The notes: generated by a model from the sequence alone, not told the origin. Counted from the stretch's first letter, positions 48,446-61,200 are shown. The stretch is DNA of 64,000 nucleotides from Naematelia aurantialba (GCA_021527695.1 JAKFAO010000005.1:620001-684000); one strand, 5' to 3'. A program made the numbers and translations.

Positions 48446-49935
48446 TCACGTTGCGTCCATATCAACGTCTCTGTCATCTGGCAGTTCTTCCTGGGAGGCT
48501 GCCGCCTGCCCCAACTCGCTCTGCTCCATCGGCGCATTCTGGTCGTGGGGCATCTGACCGCCTTGCTGAGCCCCTTGCACTACGGGCCTAGTGGCGATAG
48601 TCTCCAGCCACACGCCTGTTTCAGCCTCTCCACCAGAGTGGTCCCCTTCAACAGCGACCATAAACCCTGTCCCAGTCCCTTTTCTCCTGACTGTTGCAGA
48701 CTTGCCCTTCCGAGGGGTGGAGAGCGGAAGACCGGCTCTGAGCTTGTCAATGTCCTTGCGAGTAAAAGTCCGGCTCTCGACGTCAAGGTCCGGAGGGATA
48801 GTGATGCCTTGCAGCGCCTCTCTTCTCAGAGTCACTATCAGAGGATTAGCGAGACCTTCGTGTGGGTGACGGTGACATTGACGGTGACGGTGAGGAGAGA
48901 GAGAGAGATTCAGCCTACCTTGGGCACTCGCCGGGATGTTGGCTACATCCAGAAGCTGGAGCTGTTCCGGCGTCTCAATGACCACAGCCGGGAACTTTTG
49001 CCTCGCCGGCCGCTTGCCCTCTCTGGCACCTCCCCTCCCTCTCCCACCACCTCGTCCCCGTCGTTTTCCCTTGCCTCTCGTAGAGCTCCCAGCGTAGTCA
49101 GTATCTTGATCTTCCGCTGCGAGATCGAATTCCGATCCCGAAGCAGATACGGGAGATGGAGCAGCGTCGAATAGGCTGATGTCAGGCTTGGTAGGCGACA
49201 CAGACAGCGGAATCCTCGATGGCCCTGCTTCGCCCTCTTCAAATGCCATCATTGACTGCGGAGCGGTCGACGCCATCCGAGAGTTCGACTTGCCGCCTGA
49301 CGCTTGGCCTTTCGCGGTAGGCTTGAGCTGGGTCCTCCTGCACCGCTCGCCTCACCGTCTTTAGGCAGAAGAGTGACTGCACGGAACGTGAGTCGTTCCG
49401 AGGTTCTTTGGACCGGGGGATGACTCGGATTGTGGGGATCTTCGTGGTCTACACGGATGAGATCAGCTCAACTGCCTCAGGTGGTAGACGACCTGACACA
49501 CTTCGGATAAGACCAAGGATGACCTCGTCTCCTATCATCGGCGTATACTGTCCTTGATAGATCTGGTTCCCAAGCTTCAAAAACGGCATCGGGGTATCGA
49601 TACCCTAAGGATCGAAAATATCAGCCTCTATCTTCTATTTCTCCCAGCCTAAATAGGAAACTGGTTGCTTGACCACACTCACGATAAGCTGGTATTGCCC
49701 CTCGCCCATCAATCCGCGCCCGTCCACTGCATTGCCAAGATCCATCGTGACCCAAACTTCCTGGTTTCATCAGCTCAGAACAAGCCCAGAGGCCAAAAAG
49801 TCCCACCTCCTCCTCAGATTCGTACTCGTCGATATCATCTACATCCTCAAAGGCGTCGACAGCAGTCCATCCTGGACCGAGTAGAGATGGACCCTCTGCC
49901 ACGAAGCGCACTGGGTCGTCGATAGCGTTCAGCAT
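48446..49935 (-). CDS. TFIIIC subunit with triple-barrel domain
   Basis: RNA polymerase III assembly factor TFIIIC; the triple-barrel domain is found in GTF3C6 and yeast Tfc7 (family knowledge). The start at 49935 gives MLNAIDDPVRFVAEGPSLLG, then DDIDEYESEEEV. Later exons read WVTMDLGNAVDGRGLMGEGQ and YQLI, then GIDTPMPFLKLGNQIYQGQY and TPMIGDEVILGLI, then SHPPVQRTSERLTFRAVTLL. EEEV-hydrophobic-D-LG, a GIDTP-x-PFLK-x-G-x-Q motif and QY-x(3)-GDEVI are the hallmarks. The remaining exons (49276-48446) are low-complexity, with an Arg/Gly stretch (KGKRRGRGGGRGRGG), then VIETPEQLQLLDVANIPASA, REALQGITIPPDLDVESRTF and a Gln/Glu/Asp-rich end. The join near 49290-49350 could not be fixed in phase, so the C-terminal half could be a separate gene. 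Confidence 0.72.
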
Positions 49936-50271
49936 CGCCTTGATGCGATTCACCGGACACTATACCTCTGCGCGTGACAAAGCATTGCCTCGACTCGGCA
50001 GCGTCTACACGGCCTCTCTCTGGTCGTTGTTCGTGGAGGTAATTAGCGTCTCGTCGCGTATTGTCAAAGTTGATTTTGCCACCGCCACACCTGCCGGCGT
50101 CGATGAAATGCCGGGCAGCCGGTGAGTTTGTGGATTCCTACGGCCCCGCGCTTTGGTTTTTCGCTATTCGTTCTTGTCATAACCTTCATCTCCAAAGAGG
50201 GCTTCCTACTCTCAGACGCGGAATTGGGGAGAGCTTCGAGCCGCAGGAGGACGAGCTGACCGTCAGTCAAG
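49936..50271. promoter_or_regulatory. divergent promoter, TFIIIC subunit / CID protein
   Basis: 336 bp between outward-facing starts. No TATA box or repeat was seen. Confidence 0.45.
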
Positions 50272-53200
50272 ATGGCTGATCTCAGTGTGAGTGCGAGACT
50301 CGTTCCCTCTGGGCGTGGTTTGCTATTCGGCCGACGCCTGTATCGCCCTTCCTTCTTTCTCTTCACAGCTTCCTTCCGCCTCTCTGGGGTATGCCGTGAT
50401 CACTTGGTCAGGCAGCTTCGTTTCCGAGCAGGTCTTCACGTACCCAGAGATCGCACAGCCTCTTTCCGCACATTTTTCCCAGCAACTAACGATACGCCGT
50501 CTCCCATTCTCCGCCCGAAACAGCCGCTGACCCTGCAGGCCTTCCTGTTGCTCCTGGAGGCGACGATACGCGCCCCGCGCTTATCCGGCTCGAAAGTGCA
50601 GCAGCTAACGGCGACCTTACCGCCACTCTTCGGCTCTGACACGCAAATCGTCTCGGCACACCTGAGACTCAACAAGTCGCTCTCTCCCGCGACACTGCAG
50701 CGGATCTCGAGTTTATACGTTTTCGATGCGCTCGCCCGCGCGTGTAAGGGGCAGCCTCGGGGAGCTGGTATGCTTGGGAAGATGGAGGGTGTGGTAGAGA
50801 GCTTCGTCGGGGGAATGCTGGACGACGGCAAGGGGGGTGTTTGGGCTGAAGGCAAGGTACGTATACATATATGTCTGTCGCATCGCCCGCATACCCATGG
50901 TATAAGGGAGTTGCACATGCGCCCGATCAGGAGTGCAAGATCTGGGAGCCTTGGACTGATAGTCTATGTAGGAGAAGACGCGCAAAATCATCGAAATCTG
51001 GAGCAAAGCCAGCACTTTTCCTCAAGCATGTCTCGATCGACTGGCAGGGCGATTAGCAGGTGCAGATCAGCCCCAGTCTCAAGCACCCGTCGTTGGCTCC
51101 AGTACGACACCTAATAATAGTCCGCCTGCAATGTTGGCCGGGAGCTCTGCCATGGGCCATACGCACAGCGGGCAAAATATCCAAGGTAAATTTTCGTCTG
51201 TCTGTTCCGTTTGTGCTGTGTTTTTGGCTGTGAACTCGTTCCTTGATTCTGTCTTTGCGTCGTCGCCAGGATTAGAGAGTCGCAACAGCGACAGCGACAG
51301 GGGTTTCTGGCTTGTCGTCTCGTCTCGGCTGGATGTGGTACCTGGCTAGCAGCCATGACCACGTGCCGGGGAATGGCAATTGCGCGGGCCTAGCAAGAGA
51401 ATATACAAACAAGCTCCAACATCTCGACGACCAGCGCTCGACATACTGGTTGCGACGGGCCAGGCCGTCGAACCACTCACCGCCGTAGTCTGGAAAACTG
51501 GCGATTATATACCCCTCGACCTCAAATCTGGCATGCATCCCGTGTCCGGTCTGTGCGCCGCTACGTAGCGCCGTGGCTGCTTTGTCTGCGCGTGCCGTCC
51601 CGTCCGTCCTCTTAGAAGCCAGCGGTCGCCCGTACTCGTACAGGCGGAACCGTGCCCTGTACTGTGGAAGTACGGGTACGGGTACGGGTACGGGTACAGG
51701 TATGGGTCCGCGCCGCGACGGATGGGCACGAGGCGGCACGCCACGTACTGGTACAGTCCGTCTCGTGGGACAGGACCCAGTGGACCAGTGGACAAGTTGT
51801 CAAGTGGACGAGTGGACAAGTGGACGAGTGGTTAGGGAGACAAGTGGATAGGAAGACTGGTGGACAGACTGGACACTCCAGAGACGGAAAAAGATGAACT
51901 GGGCAGACATCCCGTCTGTAATGTACCATCCACCCCAGTCTGCCAATTTTCTCTTCTACTGTATCCCTAAAAGCGAACATCACTGAGACTCTGTTTTTTC
52001 TCCTGCATGCTCGTGCGTACCCGCCCAACCCACCGTCCACGCCGACGTGTCACTACACCAACCGTCTCTCCACCGTGTCACCGTCTCCTCGCCGTTTCCC
52101 CCTCCAGCGCCAGCACCAGCACCAGCACCACCCGCCTCCGAATCAGCGTCTGTGGCAGCTCAGGGCCCGGCGTCCGCCGCTTCCGGCCAGCTCCCCGCCG
52201 ATATCCTCAAGTTACTCGGAGTCGCCGCGCAACCCCAACCCACTACGGCCTCGACATCGTCCACGTACCCTCCCCGCCCACCGCCAACCCAGTGAGTGGC
52301 TCTGCTCTTCCCCTCCTAAATCCGATTCCCAGATCGAAATCCAGAGCATTACAGCGCGAATTGGCGTGGTGCCTGTGCCCCGGCTAAAGTGTAATAGAGA
52401 GAGTATCGCGCCTGCAGCGCATCCTGAACTCGCTGCGATCCTGGCGCATGTCCGTCCAGCGCCGACAGCTGCACCGTCATCATCGTCGACTTTGGCAGCA
52501 CCAGCACCAGTTCCAGCTCCAGGGTCGGCGCCGGCGCCAGCCGCGCCGTTCCCGGTCCTTGGAAACCTAAACTTTGATCCCGCCCAGCTGGCGTCGCTGT
52601 CCGCCATTGCGCAACAGGTCCAAGCCAGCACTGGCAGCACGTCGTTTGTTCCACCCGTACCTGGCGGCCTCGGGACGCTGCCAGCACCACACCATCCAGC
52701 AGGAAACCCGCTTGGCGGACCATCGCATTTGCCCCACCAACCCCTGCCCTTCGCAGCTCGACCGCCGCCACCGCCAGCCCCAGCTAGCAACTTCAGTCCT
52801 CCGTCGAGACGGGAGGCGTTTTCTCCCGAGCGTCCGTGGGGGGCACACCCACGCGATGGGACGAGAGAATACGAGGACCGGCTCCAGAGCCAAAACCGCA
52901 GGGATAGCGGGGAGAGGGGATACGGTAGACCTCGATCTCGGTCCAGGTCGCCACCGCCCCCGCCCAGACGCTGGGACCGCGATGACGACCGAGGCGCTGG
53001 CGCTGGCGGACGAGGCGATAGAGGTGGCGGCGGACGAGGCGATAGAGGTGGTGGGCGGGGACGTGGCGGCGGTGGCAGAGCCGGCAGAGGCGGCTACGCT
53101 GATTCCGGGCGTGGCGGGAGAGGCGGATACAATGGTGATTCTGGGCGCGGGAGTAGAGGGGGATACGACGGCGATGCAGGGAGACCATGGGACGGCCCTC

Positions 53201-53802
53201 CGCCGCCCCCGTCAATGCCGGAACGGTCTCCTCCTCGCGGGCGAGCAAATCTGCCCCCCGCGCCAGGGAAGGACGAGTTCGGGCGTGACCTGCCGCCAAC
53301 ACCTGCTTCAAACCACCCCCCACAGCCTGCTTCACCAGTCGCATCGCGCGGCCCGCAACTCCCACCACAACAGCAGCCGCAACCACAACAGCAACCACAA
53401 CAGCAACCACAACAGCAACCACAACCGCAACTGCAATCGCAACCGCAATCGCAACCGCCTGTCCGTCCGCCCACACAAGCACCGCAAGGTCTCAATCTCG
53501 ATACCTTTGATCTGGCGTCTTTCAATCCTGGCGACCCGGGCGCATGGCTGCGGCTCGGCGTCGCGTGGAAAGGCTCGACAGGTCGCGAGCCCGACCAGAT
53601 GGAGCTGGTGCAGTTTTTAGCGTCGGGCGGCACGATGCGGCCTGACCAAGGCCAGGCAGCCGGCGGCTCGTCGTTTGGTCCTGGTCGTAGTGCCGAGCAA
53701 GATCAAGGCGGCGGACATATGGGGACGCACGCGCAGATGGACATGAACGGCGGCGGCGGCGGAGGCGGCGGCGGATACGGTCGTGGTGGTTATGGTCATT
53801 AA
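50272..53802 (+). CDS. CID-domain, RGG- and Gln-rich RNA-processing protein
   Basis: A nuclear protein expected to bind the RNA polymerase II C-terminal domain (CID, as in Nrd1/Seb1/SCAF8/Pcf11). A 15-nt first exon (MADLS) joins across a 253-nt intron to AFLLLLEATIRAPRLSGSKV, then QQLTATLPPLFGSDTQIVSA, ISSLYVFDALARACKGQ, and after another intron EKTRKIIEIWSKASTFPQAC. That is a complete CID. An intron of nearly 0.9 kb (from about 51186) follows, then Ala/Pro-rich exons. The C-terminal half has a basic RS/RGG region (GYGRPRSRSRSPPPPPRRWD, then many RGG boxes), a Pro/Gln-rich run, and LNLDTFDLASFNPGDPGAWL, a short conserved-looking block, before a Gly-rich end at 53802. CID plus an RNA-binding-type low-complexity tail suggests termination or 3'-end processing. 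No RRM is visible. Confidence 0.8.
51671..51708. repeat. GGGTAC hexamer array in the CID-gene intron
   Basis: Four exact GGGTAC units (51674-51697) are followed by AGGTATGGGT. It has four GGG runs spaced by three bases. The array lies in the large presumed intron. Confidence 0.9.
51775..51880. repeat. AAGTGGACG-type tandem repeats in the CID-gene intron
   Basis: About nine imperfect 9-bp units (CAAGTGGACGAGTGGA and variants) that decay toward the right. Confidence 0.75.
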
Positions 53803-53993
53803 GAAAGAGGCGTCCTTGGACTATCGGGCTTTCCTGTGTCTATCAGCCTCACGGCACATATGGGCGCAAGCTACATCAGCATTTTCTCGTCAGCATGCAA
53901 CCAATCAGGTGTTGGTGATCCGGCGGGGCTGGTTATGCTGCTGCTGCATTGGCGAGACTAGATGGTACATGCGAGTGAATGCGTGCTGTGGGC
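53803..53993. other. short convergent intergenic region, CID protein / ARL1
   Basis: The two stop codons are 191 bp apart, so the 3' untranslated regions probably overlap. Nothing else was seen. Confidence 0.5.
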
Positions 53994-55108
53994 TCATTTC
54001 TGTATTGTGTTGACCAGCCTGGGTATGTCAGCGTGCAGTACAGACACGTGGTAGGTAAGAGAGTCGCAGGACAAGGTTGAGCGCTGGGCTCCCAGACATG
54101 GGAGACTATGGGCTCAAGAGGCCACGAGGGTGAGATGTAGGACCTCGAATTCATGAGGGATTAAAGAGAGGAGTGTTTGAGTGTTTGGGGGAAGGGGACC
54201 CAGTGAGCAGGATGAGCAGGAGGAGGGGAAAGAGGATGAGAGGAGAAGGAGAAGACGAGGAGGAAGAGACCACTGACCAATCCAGGCCGTCGTCCAGCCC
54301 CTCTCCCTTGGTCGCACAGCTCCCTCTCACACTCCACTCCCTGCCTTTTTCCTGTCCCGCCAACCCGAGCTTCTCCGAAATCTCAGCGGGACTCAGCGCG
54401 CCGGCCACGTCCTGCTTGTTGGCGAATACCAGGACCGGGACTGATTTGAGCTCGTCTTCTGATAACATGGTGAGCAGCTCGGAGCGCGAGGTTGCTAGTC
54501 GCGAAGTATCCGACGAGTCGATCACGTAGATTATTGCCTGGACATCAGCGTCATACGCTCAACTGCACTCTGCGGTGCTCGGGCACTGCAACCGCCTAAC
54601 CGCCCAACGACGGCCAAGTGCGATCGTGGGATTGCAGGGGGACCTGATGGTCCACACGAGGTGCAGTGTGGTATTTGGTATTTGGTCCTTGCAACTCACT
54701 TGGGTATTGGCATAGTAACACCGCCAATATGGCCGTATACTTGACTGGCCGCCCAGATCCCACACCTGAAAGTTTATATTCTTGTATGACACAGTCTCGA
54801 CATTGAACCCGATTGCTACGGCGCTTAGCTCTCCGCTCCTCACGCCTCGTGGTATAAGGAGCTTACTTGGAATCGTTGAAACCACCTCTCCAATCTGTCG
54901 AACGAATCAGCCACTCGCCCGGATCTCCACAGCGGACTCTTGGCCCAGGCAGGGTAGGCAGGGTATGCCGACTCACCTGAAGCCGATAGAGAATGGTCGT
55001 CTTTCCCGCCGAGTCCAGACCGACCATCAAGATCCTGACCTCCTTGTCCTTGCCCCAGAAAGCAAGCGAGGACAAGGACTGATACACCTTTGACAGCGAG
55101 ATGCCCAT
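53994..55108 (-). CDS. ARL1: ARF-like GTPase Arl1
   Basis: A small GTPase of the trans-Golgi that recruits GRIP-domain tethers (family knowledge). The start at 55108 gives [20 protein letters not shown]; Gly2 is the myristoylation site. The P-loop is GLDSAGKT, switch 1 is STIPTIGFN, formed across an intron (CCA A|CA), and switch 2 is [18 protein letters not shown], with the Gln replacing Ser/Ala as in Arf/Arl. The base-recognition motif is [11 protein letters not shown], followed by [20 protein letters not shown]. The last intron starts with GTCAGT at 54277, is about 260 nt, and ends at CCCAG, giving WLVNTIQK and a stop at 53994. Length (about 180 residues) and motifs match Arl1 throughout. 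Confidence 0.94.
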
Positions 55109-55523
55109 GTTGGGCAAGGTCCACCGTCGGATCTGGCTCCCTCTTGGACCAGCGAGCCGCAACCGACACTACGAAGCACCGAAGAACAAGTTTCGAAGAA
55201 CCAAGGGCCCGAGCAGCGTCGAGGAGTCGAAGGCGAAGGCGAGTCGAAGAGGAGGATGAGGAGAAGAGGGAGAACGAGAAGGAGAGGATGATGAGCAAGC
55301 AAGAGAAAACAAGCGGTATGGCAGACAAAGCTTGTCGTTTGCGTTCAGACGTGCCCAGGCGCGCGAGACATTAGAATGAGTTTTGATTCCGCTAATCATT
55401 GATTACGAGACTTTTCTAATATACGGATATATGGGGCTCCACCGACGAGTTTGAGTTTTTCGTGCAATCCTGCTTGTACGAGTATGTCACTTGCCCATCT
55501 CCAGCCCCAAGTCGACACACGAC
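55109..55523. promoter_or_regulatory. divergent promoter, ARL1 / GRC3
   Basis: 415 bp between two outward-facing genes. A GAGAAGGAGAGG-rich purine stretch at 55245-55300 would give the ARL1 leader a pyrimidine-rich sequence. No TATA box was found. Confidence 0.45.
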
Positions 55524-57973
55524 ATGTCGGCTTTGGCTGCACGGCGAGCAGCGGCAGTTGCAGGAGCGTCTACTGCGCTTCAACCTCCTGACAAGTCGCT
55601 TCCAAAGGCCGTGGCTGCAGCCCCGCCTTCCCCAGCGCAATCAGCACTCCATTTCGACATGGAAAGCGATACCTCGTCCGAGGCGTCATCGTCGACCGTG
55701 CTGTCTAACAAACGCAGGCGGATCGAGCGATCACCACCCAAAAAAGTCCGGTACTTTGCAAAGGCTGCTTTGGGAGAAGCGGCGGAGGCCTCGACACCCG
55801 CAGGACCACCCACACCCAGGCAGCTTCGAGGGAGAAGAGCTTTCTCGCCGAGTGCTCCAGCGAGTGATAGTGGAGTGGACCATGAGGCTTCAGAGAGTGG
55901 GGGTGCAGCCTCGGACAGAGAATTTGAGCCTGAAAAGGGTGAAGAAGTGCAGCTCGCGTGGTCTGCGGCCTCGACACCAGGACCCTCTCGCGCGCGCGGC
56001 GTGGACGAGCCCGCGAGCACGCAAGGGACGTCGCTCTTCGAGCCGGAATGGGGCGTCAATCTGGTCAAGCTTACTCCTGCTGAGATTGGACATCTGGGCC
56101 TAGAATCCGATGCGTTAGGTACAGGCGACGGAGTGGCGGTCTCGTTGTCGTCTAGCGAGGTATGTCCATCCTCCATCAGTCAGAAGTCAGCACTGATGCG
56201 GAAGCAGAACCTCATCCTGGCGGGCATGTTCACTATCACACCCTTGCAAGGACCAGTAGACTTGCTGTCGACGACCTTACACCCTTCCACTGCTTCCACA
56301 CACCAATCCTATCCCGTCTTCGCGCCTACTTCGCATCCATTACCAATCATCTCTCCTTCGAACCTCTCACCGGCCGCTTCGCCCAGCCTCGCCCAGCTGT
56401 TACCCTCGACTTTCCGCACTGAAGACAACAACGCCAATCCACGGACTGTCTTCATCATTCGCGAACTCCGCTGTGGACTGGACGGACTGCGACACGGTGC
56501 CGTCCCTGGCTTCTCCCGTATCTGGTTAGACCAGCCAGGCTCTTGGGGCCTGAGTGGGGTCCATCCAGTCATAGGGTCGTTTCCCGACCCCAGTAAGCGT
56601 TCATATTACGCCACAGACATGGCAGAGTGCATTAAGCGCTTTGCAGGGCGACGATGATGAAGGCGACACCGACGTCGACACGGATACTGCAGAGCCTGTA
56701 GTGGCGCTTGTCAGAGGGCCGAAGAGGAGTGGAAAGTCCACTGTCGCTCGTGCCGCGGTGAATCGGCTGTTGGAACGGCACGGCCGAGTGGCCTGGCTGG
56801 AATGTGATTTGGGTCAAGGTGAATTCGGCTGCGGGGGTGTCGTAGGGCTATGGATCATCGATCGTCCCGTACTAAGTGAGCCCTTCCTTCACAAAGTGTT
56901 GTTTCACGCTGAACTCTGGGGCAGGTCCACCATTCACTCACCCGCAGCTACCAAGGCGTGCGCATTACTTTGGAGCGTATTCCCCGCTTAGCTGTCCGGA
57001 CGAATACATCGCTGCCGTGCGGCACCTAATTGACTATTACCGATACGAATTGCAGTACCCGCTCGTCCCTTCCACGTCCCCGTCGGACTCTGGCAGGCGT
57101 GGTGATGTCGTTCCACTCGTCGTGAACACTCAGGGATGGGTAAAGGGGCTCGGCGAGGAACTCCTGCTTGCGATCGAGGAAGCGGCCCGGCCAACGCACA
57201 CGTTCGCCTTTGAACAGCTTCCCCCCATTGAGCCCAGCTACATTGGAGCGGGATGGACCAGTTCTCCAATTCTACACACCGCTGTACTGCCATCGTATGG
57301 TGGTGACCGCAAGACGCAAACATTTATACTCGAACCCGCTCCGGTCTCGCCACTTCAAGCAAGGCATACCGCCGCGGACCTGCGCGTACTGTCCATGATG
57401 AGCTACTTTCATGCTCGCCTATCCCCGTCCCTCCCGACGACGTGGAACTACTCGACGCCGATCCTGGCTATGCAGCCCTGGCAGATCGAGCTTGGGGTCG
57501 CGATATCTGCCGTCTACCTGATCGGGGAAGGCGCCGACGGCGTCATTGCAGAGGACCTCAATCTGGCGCTGAACGGCTCTGTTGTCGCTCTCGCTGCGTC
57601 TGATACATCCACTTTACCGGTCGATGGGGTATATGTCCAAGGACGACCACCGCCCTCTCTCGACGCCTGTGATTGTCTCGGCTTGGGCTTGATCAGAGCC
57701 ATACGGCCAACCATCGCAGGTGCGCAACCGACCGCAATTCAGCTCGTTACGCCCCTCCTGCCGTCAGTGTTGGCAAGGGTAAATGCGATTATCAAGAACG
57801 GTGCAATGGAGCTGCCTCTCTGTGGGATGGTGGATTGGAAGAGTGGCGAGTCTGCAGCCGGGCTGGCAGGTATGGCGTGGGACGAGGTACCGTTTTTGGA
57901 TGTGGGGATGGCGGGAGGTGTCGCGGTGGACAAGAGGCGCTTTAGAAGGAACCTCATGCGCAAGGGTATTTGA
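55524..57973 (+). CDS. GRC3: polynucleotide 5'-hydroxyl kinase Grc3
   Basis: A nucleolar 5'-OH RNA kinase that works with the nuclease Las1 in ITS2 removal during rRNA maturation (family knowledge). ATG 55524 starts [21 protein letters not shown] disordered, basic-acidic N-terminal third follows. Exon 2 from 56208 has [20 protein letters not shown] and [15 protein letters not shown]. The kinase core begins with the P-loop [11 protein letters not shown], then [60 protein letters not shown] and [20 protein letters not shown], all standard Grc3/NOL9 motifs. The C-terminus has [20 protein letters not shown]. Exon 1 ends at 56159. The join before SALSALQG fits only if the donor is GTCATA near 56569 (49-nt intron), since the nearby GTAAGC gives a frame error. 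The stop is at 57971-57973. Confidence 0.92.
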
Positions 57974-58216
57974 CGAGTTGGCGTGAATATGCATACCCAT
58001 ACGCCGTCAAGCGTCTCCATCTGCCAGAGACGATCTCGGGACAAGGGCACGGACATGAGCCGATTTGCTTCCGTGATTTTTTGGGATTTCTGCTGTCCGA
58101 CGATATTATGCTGCTCTGATACACATATATACTTGCCCATTCCATCGAGACTGCTCGCTTGACTCTCGTACTTGCTGTCCCGGAGTGTCCAGGAGATCAA
58201 TCGAGATGACAGGAAG
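57974..58216. promoter_or_regulatory. short intergenic region, GRC3 to PPR-like gene
   Basis: 243 bp between two plus-strand genes, which must hold the GRC3 terminator and the next promoter. No element was recognised. Confidence 0.4.
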
Positions 58217-61200
58217 ATGAGATCTGCTCTTTCCGCCAGGTAAGTGTTCGATCTACCTCTCTCCTCAAGGGGAATCCAGCTGCAGTCCTCCGCTCATCTC
58301 TGCAGGCGGCTGTCGCAGCTGGTTGCCGCTCGGCGGGCCCATCTGCAGCGCAAGGGAGCTGTCCGCTGGAATGGGCGACATGCCTCGTCTGCTGTGATAC
58401 AGGGCCTCGGGGAAGAGGTCGACGACAATGTCACGGACATCGACCGAGTTCGTCTGAATGAGGAGGAACGGCTTGGTGTTTCACCATCCGACTCCTCAAC
58501 AACTGGACCCCGACAGCCTAGAGCTTCCGCACCTGTGGCGACAGCGTATGCGGGCTCACCCGCCATCCCATCCTCGTCTGGAGAAGTCGGCGTCTCTCAT
58601 ACACGGACACCCAGACAGATAGCAGCTGCGGCGTTGAATGCTCGCATATCCACGTTACCCCGTGACGCGACGCTATCTGCCTCACTCGACCATCTCTTAC
58701 CCTCGACCGATACCGGCTGTGCACTATCTCCCATGGCTCTGCGTATACTCCTGGCTCGCACGGCCGACACGGCGAGCCTGATCCGGCTCGCACCGATCCT
58801 CACCGGGTCGTTATCTGAAATTCATGACATGACGATATTCGTCCGCATCCTGGCCCGTTACATGGTCCTCTTGGGAGAACGCCGCATGATGACTGTCCTT
58901 CCTTACCTGGTGGACTTCTTCCTGCGCCGCATGGAGGAGATGCAGCAACTCGTTCGAGACGGCGAAGCGTCGCCTGACAATCTCATGACGTGGTACCAGA
59001 CTTTCATCCGTGGTCTGCGACATTTCGCCGACCCCCCACACGCCAGACACCTCAACGTGTCTCCCAATATCCCGCTGCCCGAACCTGTCCGAGCCCATGC
59101 AGCGCGAATCACCCGGCATCTCCTACGAGCCCTCGACAGCCTGCCGTCCACTTCCGACCCCACCAAACGCCCCAGCCTATCCCACCGCTTCCTGAGGGAT
59201 ACTCTGTGCACCCCGGTTTTCATGTCCCCAGACATGCTGGACATGGTTCTCAGACACGTGCAAAGCCGAAATGCTCATGTGGCTCACAGGCGACAGCAGC
59301 TCACGAGGAATGCATGGACAGTCTGTTATCTCCAGGCCGCCGAGGTTGGGAGCAGGGCGAAGATGGAGATATGCAGGCAGGGGATCATGTGGGGCGGAAC
59401 GAAGACGGAGCGTGCATATCCGCCGAGGATTACAGACGAGCACGCCTCAATCGCACAAGAACACACAGGCATCGCGGACGAGTCCGCGCACATGGGTTCC
59501 GCTGTCTTCGGTGATGCCGAAAGCAATGTCAACTCGCTCGCCGGGGACGTCCCAAATGGCAATGAGCTCAGCATGGCCAATTTGCATCGTGCCGGCGAAG
59601 GGAGCGGTTTCCAGCTGGAACGACCCGGGGAGATGACTAGGACGGCTGATGTCACGATGAGTGGCAATGGCGATGTCGTCAGTGTCAGCGCGATTAGACA
59701 TCCTGAATCGAGCCGGCTAGACATAGGCCTTGACCGAGCGGCTCACAGCACGGAGACCTCAACCTGGGCCGCTCGCCTCGAATCGGATCTGGAAGCCATG
59801 GGAGTGCCTCACGATCCTACAGAGCCTAAACTGCATTCAGTACCTGCTCGCCCAGAGACTTCGCAGCACCCAACATCTGCTCGCGCAGCTCGACAGCAAC
59901 TCTACGCCGGCTCTCCGTCGCAAGTCGCGCGTGAGCAGCTCAGCAAGCTCCTATTCGCCGGTTCCTCGCTGCCTTCCAACGGAGTCCTGGAAATCGTTCG
60001 CCCTCTGCTGCTTGAGACGAGTAGTTCTGGACTCACCGACGACAAAGTCGTCCACCGTGCGTGGTCGACCCTGCTTTCTTTCGTCAAGGGACGCCGCGAT
60101 CTGAGTATCGATGTGCTCAACGACATCCATCAAATCATCCCCGGGGCCCACTTCGGCGCCGCCACTGCCACACCCATCATGCAAGCGTTCACGAGACTTG
60201 GCGATGCGCGCAAAGCGATCGAGATATGGCAAGAGCTGGTAGAGCAGCAGGCGGCGAGCCCCGGCCGTCCGGGATTCTATGTCGACCGCGAAGCGCTGGC
60301 GGTGGCGACCGAGGCATGTTATTTGACATCCGGTCTCGAGTCAGCAGTGTACCTCGTGGATCATTTTGCGCGCCGGCCTGGCTCAGGCTCAGACGCCGAG
60401 CTGTCGGCGGTGCAGCTGGACGCCACCAATGTCAATGTACTGTTGAAGTGTTGCCAAAGGCAAGGTCGGTTTGCGCTCGCCGAGCGATTGTGGTATACCG
60501 CTGGACCACGTTGGGGAGTTTACCTGGACTCGACGTCGCTCGTATACCTACTCGGGGCTGGTACCGGGGGCACCTTGGGAATTGCAGGTCAAGCCGAACT
60601 CGATTCCGAATCGACCAGGTACGACAGAGACGACCATGACTATCGGCGTGCCGAGGGCGACTCGCCAGCTCTGTCGTTCAATGAGCCGTTCAGGGACAAT
60701 GCTCACATGTTCGACTACGGCGGCAGCGCACGGGATCTGGACCCCTGGAAGACCAAGCGGGCCATCTTTCAAGACGTGTTGTTCCAGAACTGGCCTAGCC
60801 TGCGCGGTGTAAAGTCGCCTCTCGAGCTGGATGCCGGGCGATTCGGCTTTCTGTCCAGTCTCTTTGGCTTCCACTCAGCGAACTCGTCACCATCGCCATC
60901 TGCGACTTTACACCCCGACGAAGCCGGTCTTTCGGGATCGATTTCACCGTCCAGCTCCAACTCGGACTCGAACTCTAACTCAAACTCGAAATCAACGCTA
61001 CACCGTGCTCCTGCTCCGCTGGCCTCTCTGCCCGACATGACCTCTCAGTACACGCACCTTGTGCCCGACGCGCACGCGTTCCACGCATACATCACCCTGC
61101 TCGCCGAGGCCGGCCAGCCCAGCCAGATCCCACTGGTCCTGGGCTGGATGCGCCACCTCCGCTGTCTCCCGCTGCACGCCTCCCTCCTCGTCGCGCTCAT

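Noticed and set aside
52574..53620. 348-codon plus-strand ORF in a second frame of the CID gene
   Set aside because: It overlaps the RGG/Gln-rich frame that carries the conserved composition and the correct stop at 53802; it is a frame shadow.
56560..56660. Possible frameshift in GRC3 between exons 2 and 3
   Set aside because: The strong-looking GTAAGC donor is out of phase, but a GTCATA donor with the CCACAG acceptor gives a 49-nt intron and [10 protein letters not shown], consistent with the family.
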